64,000 bases of DNA. Origin: Verrucomicrobiota bacterium (GTDB lineage Bacteria > Verrucomicrobiota > Verrucomicrobiia > Verrucomicrobiales > Verrucomicrobiaceae). Made by a program: the position numbers and the translations under genes. The notes under the pieces are model-generated. The model ran no database searches. It saw nothing but the letters and a program-made list of their open reading frames with translations, and had not been told where the DNA came from. Numbering within the stretch: the first letter of the stretch is position 1; each line of letters begins with the position of its first letter. Shown piece after piece: positions 15,839 to 24,302 of the stretch. The DNA is taken from contig JANYCZ010000004.1 of NCBI GenBank assembly GCA_025360015.1, positions 106,426-170,425 on the forward strand, written 5' to 3'.

Positions 15839-15853
15839 ATGAATTGCATTCAT
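15839..15853. promoter_or_regulatory. 15-bp dyad operator, ATGAAT-N3-ATTCAT, in the lysR-nrt divergent promoter
   Basis: Identical arms to 8670-8684, with TGC as the centre. It lies 49 bases from the nrt TGGCAC element and overlaps the lysR start codon (15852), so binding there could also repress lysR. It fits the T-N11-A pattern of LysR boxes. Confidence 0.6.
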
Positions 15854-16766
15854 GGAAGCCCCCATCGATACCCGCCAACTCCGCGCCTTCGTATGCCTCG
15901 CCCGCAGCGGCAGCTTCACCCAGGCAGGCCGTGAACTGCATCTCACGCAGAGCGCCATCAGCCATGCGATCAAGTCACTCGAAACCGATCTCAGCAGCCT
16001 GCTGTTCCACCGCCAGGGCAAGAGCGTGCACCTCACCCATGCCGGACGCGAACTGCTGCCGCACGCGGAAACCATCCTGCAGTCCATGCACCATGCGCGC
16101 GCCGTGCTCGGCACGCTGGACCAGTCACCACGCGGCAAGCTGCGCATCGGCTGCACCACGGCGGCCGCACAGTTCATTCTGCCCACCGTGTTCCGCGAAT
16201 TTAAGGAAAGCTTCCCCGCCTATGAGATCAAAGTCGTCTGCGGCGAGACGCCGGACACCATTGAAAAACTGCTCCAAAACCAGGTCGATCTCACAGTCAG
16301 CCTGCGGCCTCCAGAAGTGGCACGCCTGAACTGCCATGCGATCTTTGATGATGAACTGGAGTTCCTTGTTTCACCGCTGCACCCCTGGGCACAAAAAGCA
16401 CCCAAGCTGAAGGACGCTGCGGACGAGACTTTCATCGTGGCAAGCCGCAACAGCCTGAACTTTGCCATGATCCAGGAGTTCTTCATGAAGCAGGGCGTGC
16501 GGCTGCATTCGTTCATCGAACTCGGCAGCTCCGAAGCAACCAAGGAACTGGCCAAGCTCGGCATCGGCGTCGCCATCGCCGCAAGCTGGATCGCACGCGC
16601 CGAAATCGAGGCCGGGCAGTTGATCGCGCTGCCATTGCCAAAGGCGAAGCTGAAACGCCGCTGGGTGGTTTCCACGCTGAAAGGCCGCCCTTTAAATCTG
16701 CCGGAGCGCACCTTCATCGGCCTCTGTGAAGAGGTGGGCCGCCGCATGGTCGATGTGAGAAAGTGA
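15852..16766 (+). CDS. LysR-family transcriptional regulator of the nitrate locus
   Basis: The 304-residue protein has an N-terminal winged helix-turn-helix (DTRQLRAFVCLARSGSFTQAGRELHLTQSAISHAIKSLE) and a C-terminal LysR substrate domain. It reads divergently from the nrt unit with 93 bases between, the usual arrangement for LysR proteins and their targets. A shared dyad before nrt and narK is its likely site. The co-inducer is unknown; nitrate, nitrite or a nitrogen-status signal would fit. The last 75 bases overlap the convergent gene at 16692. Confidence 0.88.
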   Translation: MEAPIDTRQLRAFVCLARSGSFTQAGRELHLTQSAISHAIKSLETDLSSLLFHRQGKSVHLTHAGRELLPHAETILQSMHHARAVLGTLDQSPRGKLRIGCTTAAAQFILPTVFREFKESFPAYEIKVVCGETPDTIEKLLQNQVDLTVSLRPPEVARLNCHAIFDDELEFLVSPLHPWAQKAPKLKDAADETFIVASRNSLNFAMIQEFFMKQGVRLHSFIELGSSEATKELAKLGIGVAIAASWIARAEIEAGQLIALPLPKAKLKRRWVVSTLKGRPLNLPERTFIGLCEEVGRRMVDVRK

Positions 16767-17627
16767 TTCGCAGCAGGCGCGCAGCCGTTCCCGCAGCCCT
16801 CTGGCGCGCGCAGCCAACTCACGCTGCTCCTGCTCATATTGAGCGCGGCCCTCAGGGGTTTCTATTCTCACTGGCACATAGCCCATGGCACTGAGGTCAT
16901 AAGGACTGGCGCGCATGTCCAGATCACGGCCCATAAGCGCAAGCTCGAAGCATGCGCCGATCAAATCAGACCCTGTCCAGGGCCAGAGCTTGGAAGACCA
17001 TTTGTATAAATCCATGTTGGCATGCAGGCAGGCGGCCTGCTCCAGATCAGGACGTCCATCCAGCGTGGGTTGCAGCACATTCAAAGGCCGTGCATCCGGT
17101 GTGAAAAAACGAAATGCGTCATAGTGCGAGCAGCACACGGGCAGCGACTCCACGAAGGCGGCGAGTTCTTGGGGCGGCATCCGCAGTTCATACCCCTGAT
17201 GCCGCACCTGCTGCGCGGACTGTCGATAGACCATGGCCCATTCATGCAGTCCGTAGCAGGTGAACCTCCCCGGCCTGCTGAGAATGCGCGCGCACAGCAT
17301 CGCGACCCAGGTGGCAAATTCGCGCTCGCGCGGCATGAAGCGCCGCGCATCGAGGTGCAGCATACCCCCTTCACAAATGAACCGTTCGCTTTGCAGCCAT
17401 GGGCAGGCGGCAAGATCATCCGCCGTGATTTCCAGGCTCACGCCGAAAGGAGGCACCCATTGCTTGAGCTTCGCGGGCGCAAAGCTGTAATAGGTAAAGA
17501 GGAAATCATGCACCGGATGTTTCGCACCACGGCTGCGGCGGTCCACAAAAGCGTCCGCATGCGCTGCCACGCGCACCGCATGCTCCTGCATGCGCTGCCG
17601 CCACTCTGCACGATCCCACACCGTCAT
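16692..17627 (-). CDS. Conserved protein of the family often labelled 3-methyladenine DNA glycosylase
   Basis: The 311-residue protein resembles actinobacterial proteins labelled 3-methyladenine DNA glycosylase: WRQRMQEHAVRVAAHADAF, then GAKHPVHDFLFTYYSFAPAKLKQW, then CYGLHEWAMVY and PLNVLQPTL. I see no helix-hairpin-helix or other recognised glycosylase motif, so that name is uncertain. Its ATG overlaps the mgtE stop (ATGA), giving one transcript with mgtE. The 3' end overlaps lysR by 75 bases, tail to tail. Confidence 0.7.
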   Translation of the reverse strand: MTVWDRAEWRQRMQEHAVRVAAHADAFVDRRSRGAKHPVHDFLFTYYSFAPAKLKQWVPPFGVSLEITADDLAACPWLQSERFICEGGMLHLDARRFMPREREFATWVAMLCARILSRPGRFTCYGLHEWAMVYRQSAQQVRHQGYELRMPPQELAAFVESLPVCCSHYDAFRFFTPDARPLNVLQPTLDGRPDLEQAACLHANMDLYKWSSKLWPWTGSDLIGACFELALMGRDLDMRASPYDLSAMGYVPVRIETPEGRAQYEQEQRELAARARGLRERLRACCESLSHIDHAAAHLFTEADEGALRQI

Positions 17628-18826
17628 GGCACCAGCCAGGTCGCGAGCCCCAGAAATGTCCCCATGCTGATCACGTCCGTGGCCGTGGTGAGGAAGATGC
17701 TCGACGCCGTGGCCGGATCAGCGCCGAATTTTCTCAGCACCAGTGGAATCAAAGCGCCACTCAGGCCACTGACAACGCAGCTGAAAGTCATCGCGATCCA
17801 CACCACCAGTGCCAGCGTGCCAGGGTTGGGATTGTGGTTCATGCGGGCATAGACCCACATGCCGATGCCGGCGGAAATGCCGACGAGCATGCCATTGTAG
17901 AGACCAAGCAGGCCTTCCTTGATCACCAGACGGCGTTCATCACCCGCTTTCAAATCCCCCAGCGTCATGCCACGCAAAGTCACCGCAAGTGCCTGGCAGC
18001 CCGTGTTGCCGGACTGCCCCGCCAGCACCGGCAGAAAAGCAGCGAGCAAAACCAGGCGGCCCAGCGTCCCCTCAAACACCCCGACCACCGCCGCAGCGAT
18101 GAAGCAGGTGACGAGATTGACCTGCAGCCATGGATGGCGATATCGCAGGCTGCGCAGCAGCGGTGTGGCCAGGCGCTCTTCCTTTTCCACCCCCACCATG
18201 GATCCGACCTGGGCGCTGATTTCAATGGCACGCGCCTCAAACAACGTCTGACCGCGCACCAGCCCCAGCAGGATGCCGTCTTTGCTGCACACAGGGTACA
18301 CGGGGTAGTGCTTGTTCACGACAAGCTTCATCGCGTCCGTGAGTTCCATGTCAGGCTCGAGCCGGAAAGGATCCCGCACCATCACTTCCGCGAGTCTGGC
18401 ATCCGGCTCGGCCAGCATGAGATCACGCATTACCAGCAGGCCCAGCAGGCGACCCTTTTCATCCGTGATGTACCCATAGGTGATGAAGGCCTTCTTCGCC
18501 AGCTTGCGCACCTCCTCAATGGTGTCACGGGCGGTCGCGTCTGGGCGAAATACCGCCACCGGTGCCTCCATCAGCCAGCCGACGCTGTCTTCAGGGTGTT
18601 CGCGGTTGCTGGCCCACTGCCGGGATTTTTGCAGCGGGACAAACGTCAGCGCGGCGGTCCGCTGCTCCTCCTGCATTTCTCCCAGCACCTGCTGGGCCAC
18701 CAGGGGATTCAGCTCCTGCAGCACCTTGGCGGCGTCCTCGCCCGAGGCCTGCTCCAGCAGATCGGCAGCGTCATGCGCCCCGCTTTGGGAAACAGCATCA
18801 AGCAGGGAGTCAGAGGACGATTTCAT
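17624..18826 (-). CDS. mgtE: Magnesium transporter MgtE
   Basis: The 400-residue protein has the MgtE order. An N-terminal helical domain contains QWASNREHPEDSVGWLM, followed by two CBS domains (about residues 100-215) and five membrane segments at the C-terminus with LPVLAGQSGNTGCQALAV, the family signature in the pore region. It should carry Mg2+ across the inner membrane, gated by Mg2+ binding to the N and CBS domains. It is somewhat shorter at the N-terminus than typical members. A start three codons upstream (18835) is also possible. It is translationally coupled to the gene at 16692. Confidence 0.9.
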   Translation of the reverse strand: MKSSSDSLLDAVSQSGAHDAADLLEQASGEDAAKVLQELNPLVAQQVLGEMQEEQRTAALTFVPLQKSRQWASNREHPEDSVGWLMEAPVAVFRPDATARDTIEEVRKLAKKAFITYGYITDEKGRLLGLLVMRDLMLAEPDARLAEVMVRDPFRLEPDMELTDAMKLVVNKHYPVYPVCSKDGILLGLVRGQTLFEARAIEISAQVGSMVGVEKEERLATPLLRSLRYRHPWLQVNLVTCFIAAAVVGVFEGTLGRLVLLAAFLPVLAGQSGNTGCQALAVTLRGMTLGDLKAGDERRLVIKEGLLGLYNGMLVGISAGIGMWVYARMNHNPNPGTLALVVWIAMTFSCVVSGLSGALIPLVLRKFGADPATASSIFLTTATDVISMGTFLGLATWLVP

Positions 18827-18921
18827 GCAACGCATAAATCGTAACCGCAGCGGGGTCGGTTGTCATCGCCAACGCGAAAAAAACCTCGCGCTGGACGCAT
18901 GGAAAGGGCACATTCCCGGCC

Positions 18922-19908
18922 ATGGCTCTGTACGACCGCGACTACATGCGTGAAGGATCGCCCCGTTCTGTTACCGGAATGGTGCGGGAGATCACGGCAT
19001 TCCATGTGCTCTTTGGCATCAATGTGATGGTGTTCGTCATGCAGTTCCTGTTTGAAACCGGTGGGATCCGGCACCCGCTGACAGGAGAGTTCATTCCGCT
19101 GGGCGGTGTGAGCGTGGATGAGCTGACGCGCGGCAATGTCTGGACGCTGTTCACCTATATGTTTGTGCATGGCAGCGTGGTCCATTTTGTGCTGAACATG
19201 ATGCTGCTGTGGTTCGCCGGACGTGGGGTGCAGGAGCTCTTCGGCAGCCGTCATTTCGCCCTGATCTACCTGTTCTCCGGCATTGTGGGCGCCTCTGCGG
19301 AGATGGCGGTGAATGGTTTTGTGCTGGGAGACACCTCCACGCCGCTGGTGGGTGCCTCGGCTTCGGTTTTTGGTTTGCTCATGGCGCTCGCCGTGGTGCT
19401 GCCGGATGAAAAAATCACCGCGTTCATTTACTTCATCATTCCTGTGAAGCTGCGGCTGTGGACACTGGCCAAAGGGCTGTTCATCATCCAGCTCGTCTTC
19501 GGTCTGGCCGGGGTGTTGTTTCACATCCTGCCCGAGGGGATGAAGATCGCCTACTTTGCCCATCTGGGTGGCGCGGCACTGGGCTGGTTTTATGCACGCA
19601 GCCTCGGCTATGGTGGCAGGCCGCTGACCTATGCCAGCCAGTGGCAGCCGGCCCAGTTTCAGCAGCAGCGCAAGCCCGCCATGGCCCGCACCCGCGTGCG
19701 ACCATCGACCGATCTCGACATCGACACTGTACCATTGGCCTCGCAACGCCCGCAGGATCCGGCGGCGGCCTTGATCGAAGAGGTGGTGAATCCGCTGCTG
19801 GATAAGATGAACCTGCACGGCAAAAACAGCCTCACCGAGGAGGAGCAGCGCACCTTGGAACGCGCCAGCCGTGAAGTGGAACGCCATCGGCAGGCCAAAG
19901 GCGGCTGA
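18922..19908 (+). CDS. Rhomboid-family intramembrane serine protease
   Basis: The 328-residue protein has six hydrophobic segments. It has the catalytic serine in GASASVFG, the histidine in FAHLGGAALGWFYAR, and FTYMFVHGSVVHFVLNMMLLW as the conserved loop and second helix. It should cleave membrane substrates in the inner membrane. The C-terminal 100 residues are hydrophilic and cytosolic (KNSLTEEEQRTLERASREVERHR), a segment common in verrucomicrobial and planctomycete rhomboids. It reads divergently from mgtE. Confidence 0.9.
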   Translation: MALYDRDYMREGSPRSVTGMVREITAFHVLFGINVMVFVMQFLFETGGIRHPLTGEFIPLGGVSVDELTRGNVWTLFTYMFVHGSVVHFVLNMMLLWFAGRGVQELFGSRHFALIYLFSGIVGASAEMAVNGFVLGDTSTPLVGASASVFGLLMALAVVLPDEKITAFIYFIIPVKLRLWTLAKGLFIIQLVFGLAGVLFHILPEGMKIAYFAHLGGAALGWFYARSLGYGGRPLTYASQWQPAQFQQQRKPAMARTRVRPSTDLDIDTVPLASQRPQDPAAALIEEVVNPLLDKMNLHGKNSLTEEEQRTLERASREVERHRQAKGG

Positions 19909-19925
19909 AGCAAGCGCCACGCCCC

Positions 19926-20096
19926 ATGCTTTCCACACGTTCTGCACGCCTCGCTGCCACGCTGTTGCTGACCCTGCTGTTGGGATGGACCGTACGCGCT
20001 TGTCGGAAGGGCACGACGACAACCCTTCCACCCGTTGCCCCAACCATCGCGACCCCGCCCCGCGAAGCACCGCCAAACACCTTCCCTGACGAGTAA
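19926..20096 (+). CDS. Small exported or membrane-anchored protein (56 aa)
   Basis: The reading frame has a basic N-terminus (MLSTRSARLAA), a hydrophobic core (LLLTLLLGWTV) and a cysteine at residue 26. A Thr/Pro-rich tail follows. It could be a small lipoprotein, but the residues before the cysteine (VRA) are a poor lipobox. It lies 17 bases after the rhomboid stop and 14 before the adenosyltransferase start, so it fits an operon gap exactly. Function unknown. Confidence 0.5.
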   Translation: MLSTRSARLAATLLLTLLLGWTVRACRKGTTTTLPPVAPTIATPPREAPPNTFPDE

Positions 20097-20110
20097 TCCC
20101 CTTCCCCCCT

Positions 20111-20662
20111 ATGTCCATCGCCACCCGCAAAGGAGACCAAGGCCAGACCGACCTGCTGTTTGGCTGCCGTCTAGCCAAATCCCACCCCCGAGTCCATGCC
20201 CTCGGGGCCGTGGATGAACTGAACGCCGCCCTCGGCCCGCTGCGCATCGCCGCTGCGCGCGAGGAGACGCAGCAAATCGTACCCCAGGTGCAGCGCTGGC
20301 TCATCGAACTCATGGGCGAGCTGGCCACCCCGCCCGGTGAGGAAACGCGCTACGCCACCACGCACCCCGAGCGCATTTCCACGCCCCATGTCCTCTGGCT
20401 GGACGACTGGGTGGCAAAGCTGGAGGCAGGCGGGGCTTTGAAGTTCAAAGGCTGGGCGCTGCCCGGTGAAGCCGGTGTCATGAGCGGAGCCTATGCTGAT
20501 CTCGCCCGCGTCGCCTGCCGGCGTGCGGAGCGCAACGTCATTGACCTGCAAGGCACGGCAGACGAGGTGCCCAATGTGGAACTCATCCGTTTCCTCAACC
20601 GCCTCTCTGATGTGCTCTGGCTGCTGGCCCGATGGGAGGAGCAAAGCGAAAAGACAACGTAA
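20111..20662 (+). CDS. PduO-type cob(I)alamin adenosyltransferase
   Basis: The 183-residue protein matches the PduO-type ATP:corrinoid adenosyltransferases: the start TRKGDQGQTDLLFG (ATP-binding TxxGDxGxT), then VDELNAALG, then ARVACRRAERNVIDL and LIRFLNRLSDVLWLLAR. It makes adenosylcobalamin, the cofactor form for mutases and some dehydratases, in the cytoplasm. No other cobalamin genes are nearby. The 3' end faces the DUF4340 gene, with a terminator between. Confidence 0.88.
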   Translation: MSIATRKGDQGQTDLLFGCRLAKSHPRVHALGAVDELNAALGPLRIAAAREETQQIVPQVQRWLIELMGELATPPGEETRYATTHPERISTPHVLWLDDWVAKLEAGGALKFKGWALPGEAGVMSGAYADLARVACRRAERNVIDLQGTADEVPNVELIRFLNRLSDVLWLLARWEEQSEKTT

Positions 20663-20690
20663 CGGCCATGGGGTAAGGGGCATCCTTTCC

Positions 20691-20724
20691 AAACAAAAAC
20701 GGAGTGATGCGAGGCATCACTCCG
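20691..20724 (-). terminator. Terminator of the GldA/F/G-like operon
   Basis: An 11-bp perfect stem (CGGAGTGATGC with GCATCACTCCG, three-base loop) is followed on the minus strand by TTTTTGTTT. It lies 31 bases after the DUF4340 stop. On the plus strand only a weak A-rich flank follows, so it mainly serves the minus-strand operon. Confidence 0.8.
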
Positions 20725-20754
20725 TCGTTGAAAAAACAAAACTGCCGCGTGGCC

Positions 20755-22257
20755 TTACGGCTTTGCAGGGGCGGCTGGCTCCGCAGCCGGGGCGGGTGCG
20801 GCAGGCTTGCTCGGCTCTGCAGCGGGTGCTGGTGCAGGCGCGGCGGGTTTTTCACCGGTGATCGGGTCGGCCCCTGGAGCCGGGGCGGGCTTGATCTCAG
20901 GTTTGACGGGCGCTGGCAGCGGCACGGCGGGCGTGGTCACGCTGAGGGGGGGAGGGCTCGATGGAGCGACAGCGGGAGGCGCAGCGGGAGCCGTAGGGCT
21001 GCTGGGGACGCCTGGGGGCGGAGACATGTTCAAGCCGGGAATCATCTTTTTGATGTCAGGCAGTCCGGCAGGCCTGGTGCTGCCTCCTGCGTCAGGGGGC
21101 GGTTGATTCGCCGGCGGCGGTGCGGCGAGGATTTCGGCGCGCTTTTTCAAAAGGCTGCTGACGGTGTATTCCGTGACTTCATAGACCCAGCCTTCGAACT
21201 TCTTCTCGCTGGCCAGTTTCTCCTCCAGCTTGGTCTTTTCCGCAGCGAAGGCTTCATCGTTTTTCTTTTTGTCTTCGGGCTTCTCATCCTTCACGGCGGC
21301 GCGTTCCTTCGGAAGGTCGGCACTGACACTGACGGTGAGGTAGTATTTGTCTCCCCCGCCCTGACCGGCCAGCTTCACGACCTGGACGTTGTAGGTGAAG
21401 CCTTCGAAGGTAACGAGCTTTGCCTTCACCGCGTCTTTCATGGTGGCGGTGGCCTTGTCCTTGCTGAGCACGTCATTGAACGCGGGGCTGGAGAGCAGCG
21501 TGCCGAGCGAGACCTTGCCGGCGTCGATTTTTTCCCCGGGCTTGGCACCTTCGAGGATGAAATCTCCGGCTTCCTCTGTGCGGGCGGCTTTCCACGAGTC
21601 TTCCGGTTTCGCCATGGTCACCTCGACCGACTTGAGCTTCTGCACATCAAAGAAGGCCTTCGCCAGCCATGCGTCAGGCTTGGTCACCAGATCAGGCAGC
21701 TGGTCATGGATCTCCCAAATGGTGTCCTCACCCTGGATGCGAATAAACCGGTTGCCCTTGGGGCCGCCAAACATTTGCATCTGGTCATTGTTGGAGCCGC
21801 CGGAGCTGGTCACCTGTCCGCCCAGCACAAAGGAATACTTCAGCGCGTCTTTGTCGGCGAACAGCTCGACAAGCATGCCCGCGCCAGCGGCGCTCCCTGG
21901 GGCGTTCACCCCCACCTTGCCCCAGGAGTCCTTGCCAATGTGGCGGCCTGCCTTGATCTTTTCATACTGCAGGCTCAGCAGAGCCGTCTGGAGCTTTTCT
22001 TTATCCAGCGGATAGCCCCCGCGATCAGCGACGACCCACATGTCATTCTGGACAACAAGGGTCGCTTCCGCCTTGTCATCTTTCACGTGGATTTTTTTGA
22101 TGCCGTTGATGTTGTTTTCAAAATCAGGGAACAACAGCTCGCGCGCTTTGACGCTCGCGATGGAACGATGGAGGCGGGAGTTGCGCTCGTTGCCCTTGTA
22201 ATAGGCGATGCCAGCAATGGCGGCGAGGACGACCAGCAGGATGAGGATCTTCTTCAT
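20755..22257 (-). CDS. DUF4340-domain protein with Pro/Ala-rich tail
   Basis: The 500-residue protein starts with a membrane anchor (ILILLVVLAAIAGIAYY). A DUF4340-like periplasmic region follows, with ELLFPDFENNINGIKKI and MWVVADRGGYPLDKEKLQ. The last 110 residues are almost all proline and alanine with repeated PAPAPAAEP segments, probably a flexible linker or wall-reaching tail. It is the last gene of an operon with a GldG-like protein and ABC-2 transporter genes, an association common for DUF4340. Molecular role unknown. Confidence 0.78.
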   Translation of the reverse strand: MKKILILLVVLAAIAGIAYYKGNERNSRLHRSIASVKARELLFPDFENNINGIKKIHVKDDKAEATLVVQNDMWVVADRGGYPLDKEKLQTALLSLQYEKIKAGRHIGKDSWGKVGVNAPGSAAGAGMLVELFADKDALKYSFVLGGQVTSSGGSNNDQMQMFGGPKGNRFIRIQGEDTIWEIHDQLPDLVTKPDAWLAKAFFDVQKLKSVEVTMAKPEDSWKAARTEEAGDFILEGAKPGEKIDAGKVSLGTLLSSPAFNDVLSKDKATATMKDAVKAKLVTFEGFTYNVQVVKLAGQGGGDKYYLTVSVSADLPKERAAVKDEKPEDKKKNDEAFAAEKTKLEEKLASEKKFEGWVYEVTEYTVSSLLKKRAEILAAPPPANQPPPDAGGSTRPAGLPDIKKMIPGLNMSPPPGVPSSPTAPAAPPAVAPSSPPPLSVTTPAVPLPAPVKPEIKPAPAPGADPITGEKPAAPAPAPAAEPSKPAAPAPAAEPAAPAKP

Positions 22258-22300
22258 GACAGTGAGAAAAGAAGGAACAAAAATGAGTTTAAATTAAGGA

Positions 22301-24259
22301 TCAGGCTGCCGCAGTGAAGATACGACGGCGCATGGCAAACAGGAGGCCGATGAGCCCCACCAGAAGAGGCACAACGAGGACATTGAAGGTCTTGATCAGC
22401 GTCTTGCGGAACTCCACCTCCTTGTTGACCTCTTTGCGGATGTTCCGCACTTCCTTGTCGATGGTCTTCGAGTTTTTCTCCATCTCTTTGATGTTGTTCA
22501 TCGTGCCCTGATCCACGATGAGAGCCCCCTTCTTCAGGTCGATTTGTGGACGGGCCTTGCTGAGCTTTTCCGCCAGGTCCTGGCGTTCTTTCTCCAGCTT
22601 GATCAACTGCGGACGGTATTTTTCCTCCACCGTCTCACGCATCTCCTTCAGTTTGGTGAAGGGACGGACGGGAGCCTTGCGATTGCGCACCTGAATAAGG
22701 TCCCCACCGCCGGCGAGCACTTCCACGGAATTGAGCAGCATCGGCAGATTGCCACCTGAGGTGATGAGGCCGACGCCCAGATCTCCCTGGCGCAGGCAGA
22801 AGGCATCATAAATCATGTCCGCGTCCGAGAAGAGAATGACATTGCGCCCGCTGTCCTTGGATTCCTTGAGTGAGTTGTCTGGCTTCTTTTCCGGTGCCTT
22901 GGCCGCCGCAGCAGCCCCTTTTGGTGCGCTGGCATCCTGTTCCGGACCGCCCGTTTCCTTGGGTGCCACCGGAGCCGCAGGCTTGCCATCCGGGAAGGCC
23001 GTCTTGAACTTGCCTGTGATGCGTACACCGAGCACCTGCTTTTTGCCGCTAGCGGTGAAATTCACCATGGGTTCGCGACGCAGTTTGTCAGCCGTGGCGA
23101 TGTCGATCAGCTCGGACGCCTCCGAACTGCTGGCGAGTGTGATCACATCCAGCCCTTCCTTGCGGTCGATGACGAAGGCACCGGCATTGACGAGCGTGAA
23201 TGACTTAAGGCCGGTGGTGACGCGGTCTGTCTGATTGATGGCCGAGCTGGGAAGCTGCAGAGATGTCGGTATCACCCGGCCCTGGAGATTGCCGCGGTAG
23301 TTCATGTCCGCCAGCACCATGTCTTTCTGGTAGCTGATGCCCCAGGCCTTGAACAAATTCGGCAGGTCGGAGGACGTGTTGATCATGTTGCCCTGCTGGC
23401 CAGTCATCGGGTTGGGCTGGCTGCTCATGGCCTGGGCCAGCACGCTCTGCGGATCCACAAAGGCAATCACATTGCCGCCGCCGAGGAGATACTGGTCGAT
23501 GGCAAACTCGGCGGTCTTGCCGATTTCCGCCGGATGCACCACCAGAAGAACGGTGATGTCGCTGTCAATTTTATCAGCCGTCATGCTCAGTTCACGCACT
23601 TCATAATCAGCCCGCAACTGCTGGATGACCGCCCAAGCCTCCGGACCACGCTGCTGCTGCTGAAAGGGCATGGAGGGGACGCCGCCGATGGGCATGGCGC
23701 TCATGTAGCCAATGATCGTCTTGGTCGGTTTGATGACCTTGGCGATGGCGCGTGACACATCGTATTCGAACGCCGTGGCATCTTCCGGATTGAGGAACGG
23801 CAGGATTTCTTTGCGGTCGAGGCACTGGACGCTGATCCCCAGATAAATCTGATCGCCTTCCTGATTGACCTGCATGCCACGGATTTCATCATCCTTCGCC
23901 TTGTCCTCATCATCCGTGTCCGGATTCGGATGGATGACTTCCAAGGCCACGCCGCCGTTGCTCTGCTTTTCATATTCCAGCAGCAGGTCCTCGATGGCAC
24001 GCGCATGCGGCTTGAGGAGGTTCGGCATCACGCGATCATCGTTCGTGGCGTAGAATTTGATGGTCACCGGCTCGTCAGCATGGATGTGGCTGAGAATGTT
24101 CTTGGTGCCCTGCGAGAGGGTAAACAAACCATCCTCGGTGAGGTCGAGGCGGACGTTGCCAACATTCACCCCGCCAACGAGGAAGTTGAGGGCGAAAATG
24201 ACGGCAATAATCAACACTGTGGTGATGCCGGCGGCGGCATTCTTGCTGGAAGTGCTCAT
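22301..24259 (-). CDS. GldG-like ABC transporter auxiliary protein
   Basis: The 652-residue protein has an N-terminal hydrophobic segment (ITTVLIIAVIFALNFLVGG). A large extracytoplasmic part starts NVRLDLTEDGLFTLSQGTKNIL, the hallmark of the GldG/ABC_transp_aux family. Then come a coiled-coil stretch (KLEKERQDLAEKLSKARPQI and onward) and a C-terminal membrane segment (VPLLVGLIGLLFAMRRRIF). In Bacteroidetes GldG works with GldA and GldF in gliding. Here the operon has no other gliding genes, so the exported substrate is unknown. Confidence 0.85.
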   Translation of the reverse strand: MSTSSKNAAAGITTVLIIAVIFALNFLVGGVNVGNVRLDLTEDGLFTLSQGTKNILSHIHADEPVTIKFYATNDDRVMPNLLKPHARAIEDLLLEYEKQSNGGVALEVIHPNPDTDDEDKAKDDEIRGMQVNQEGDQIYLGISVQCLDRKEILPFLNPEDATAFEYDVSRAIAKVIKPTKTIIGYMSAMPIGGVPSMPFQQQQRGPEAWAVIQQLRADYEVRELSMTADKIDSDITVLLVVHPAEIGKTAEFAIDQYLLGGGNVIAFVDPQSVLAQAMSSQPNPMTGQQGNMINTSSDLPNLFKAWGISYQKDMVLADMNYRGNLQGRVIPTSLQLPSSAINQTDRVTTGLKSFTLVNAGAFVIDRKEGLDVITLASSSEASELIDIATADKLRREPMVNFTASGKKQVLGVRITGKFKTAFPDGKPAAPVAPKETGGPEQDASAPKGAAAAAKAPEKKPDNSLKESKDSGRNVILFSDADMIYDAFCLRQGDLGVGLITSGGNLPMLLNSVEVLAGGGDLIQVRNRKAPVRPFTKLKEMRETVEEKYRPQLIKLEKERQDLAEKLSKARPQIDLKKGALIVDQGTMNNIKEMEKNSKTIDKEVRNIRKEVNKEVEFRKTLIKTFNVLVVPLLVGLIGLLFAMRRRIFTAAA

Positions 24260-24302
24260 AGATGACAGAAAAGTGGGGTGAGAAGAAAATTCGATGGGAC
24301 GA

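Noticed and set aside
18829..18840. Single CATAAATCGTAA near the mgtE start resembling the heptamer arrays
   Set aside because: It is only one and a half units, without tandem copies or a four-helix-bundle gene; chance similarity is likely.
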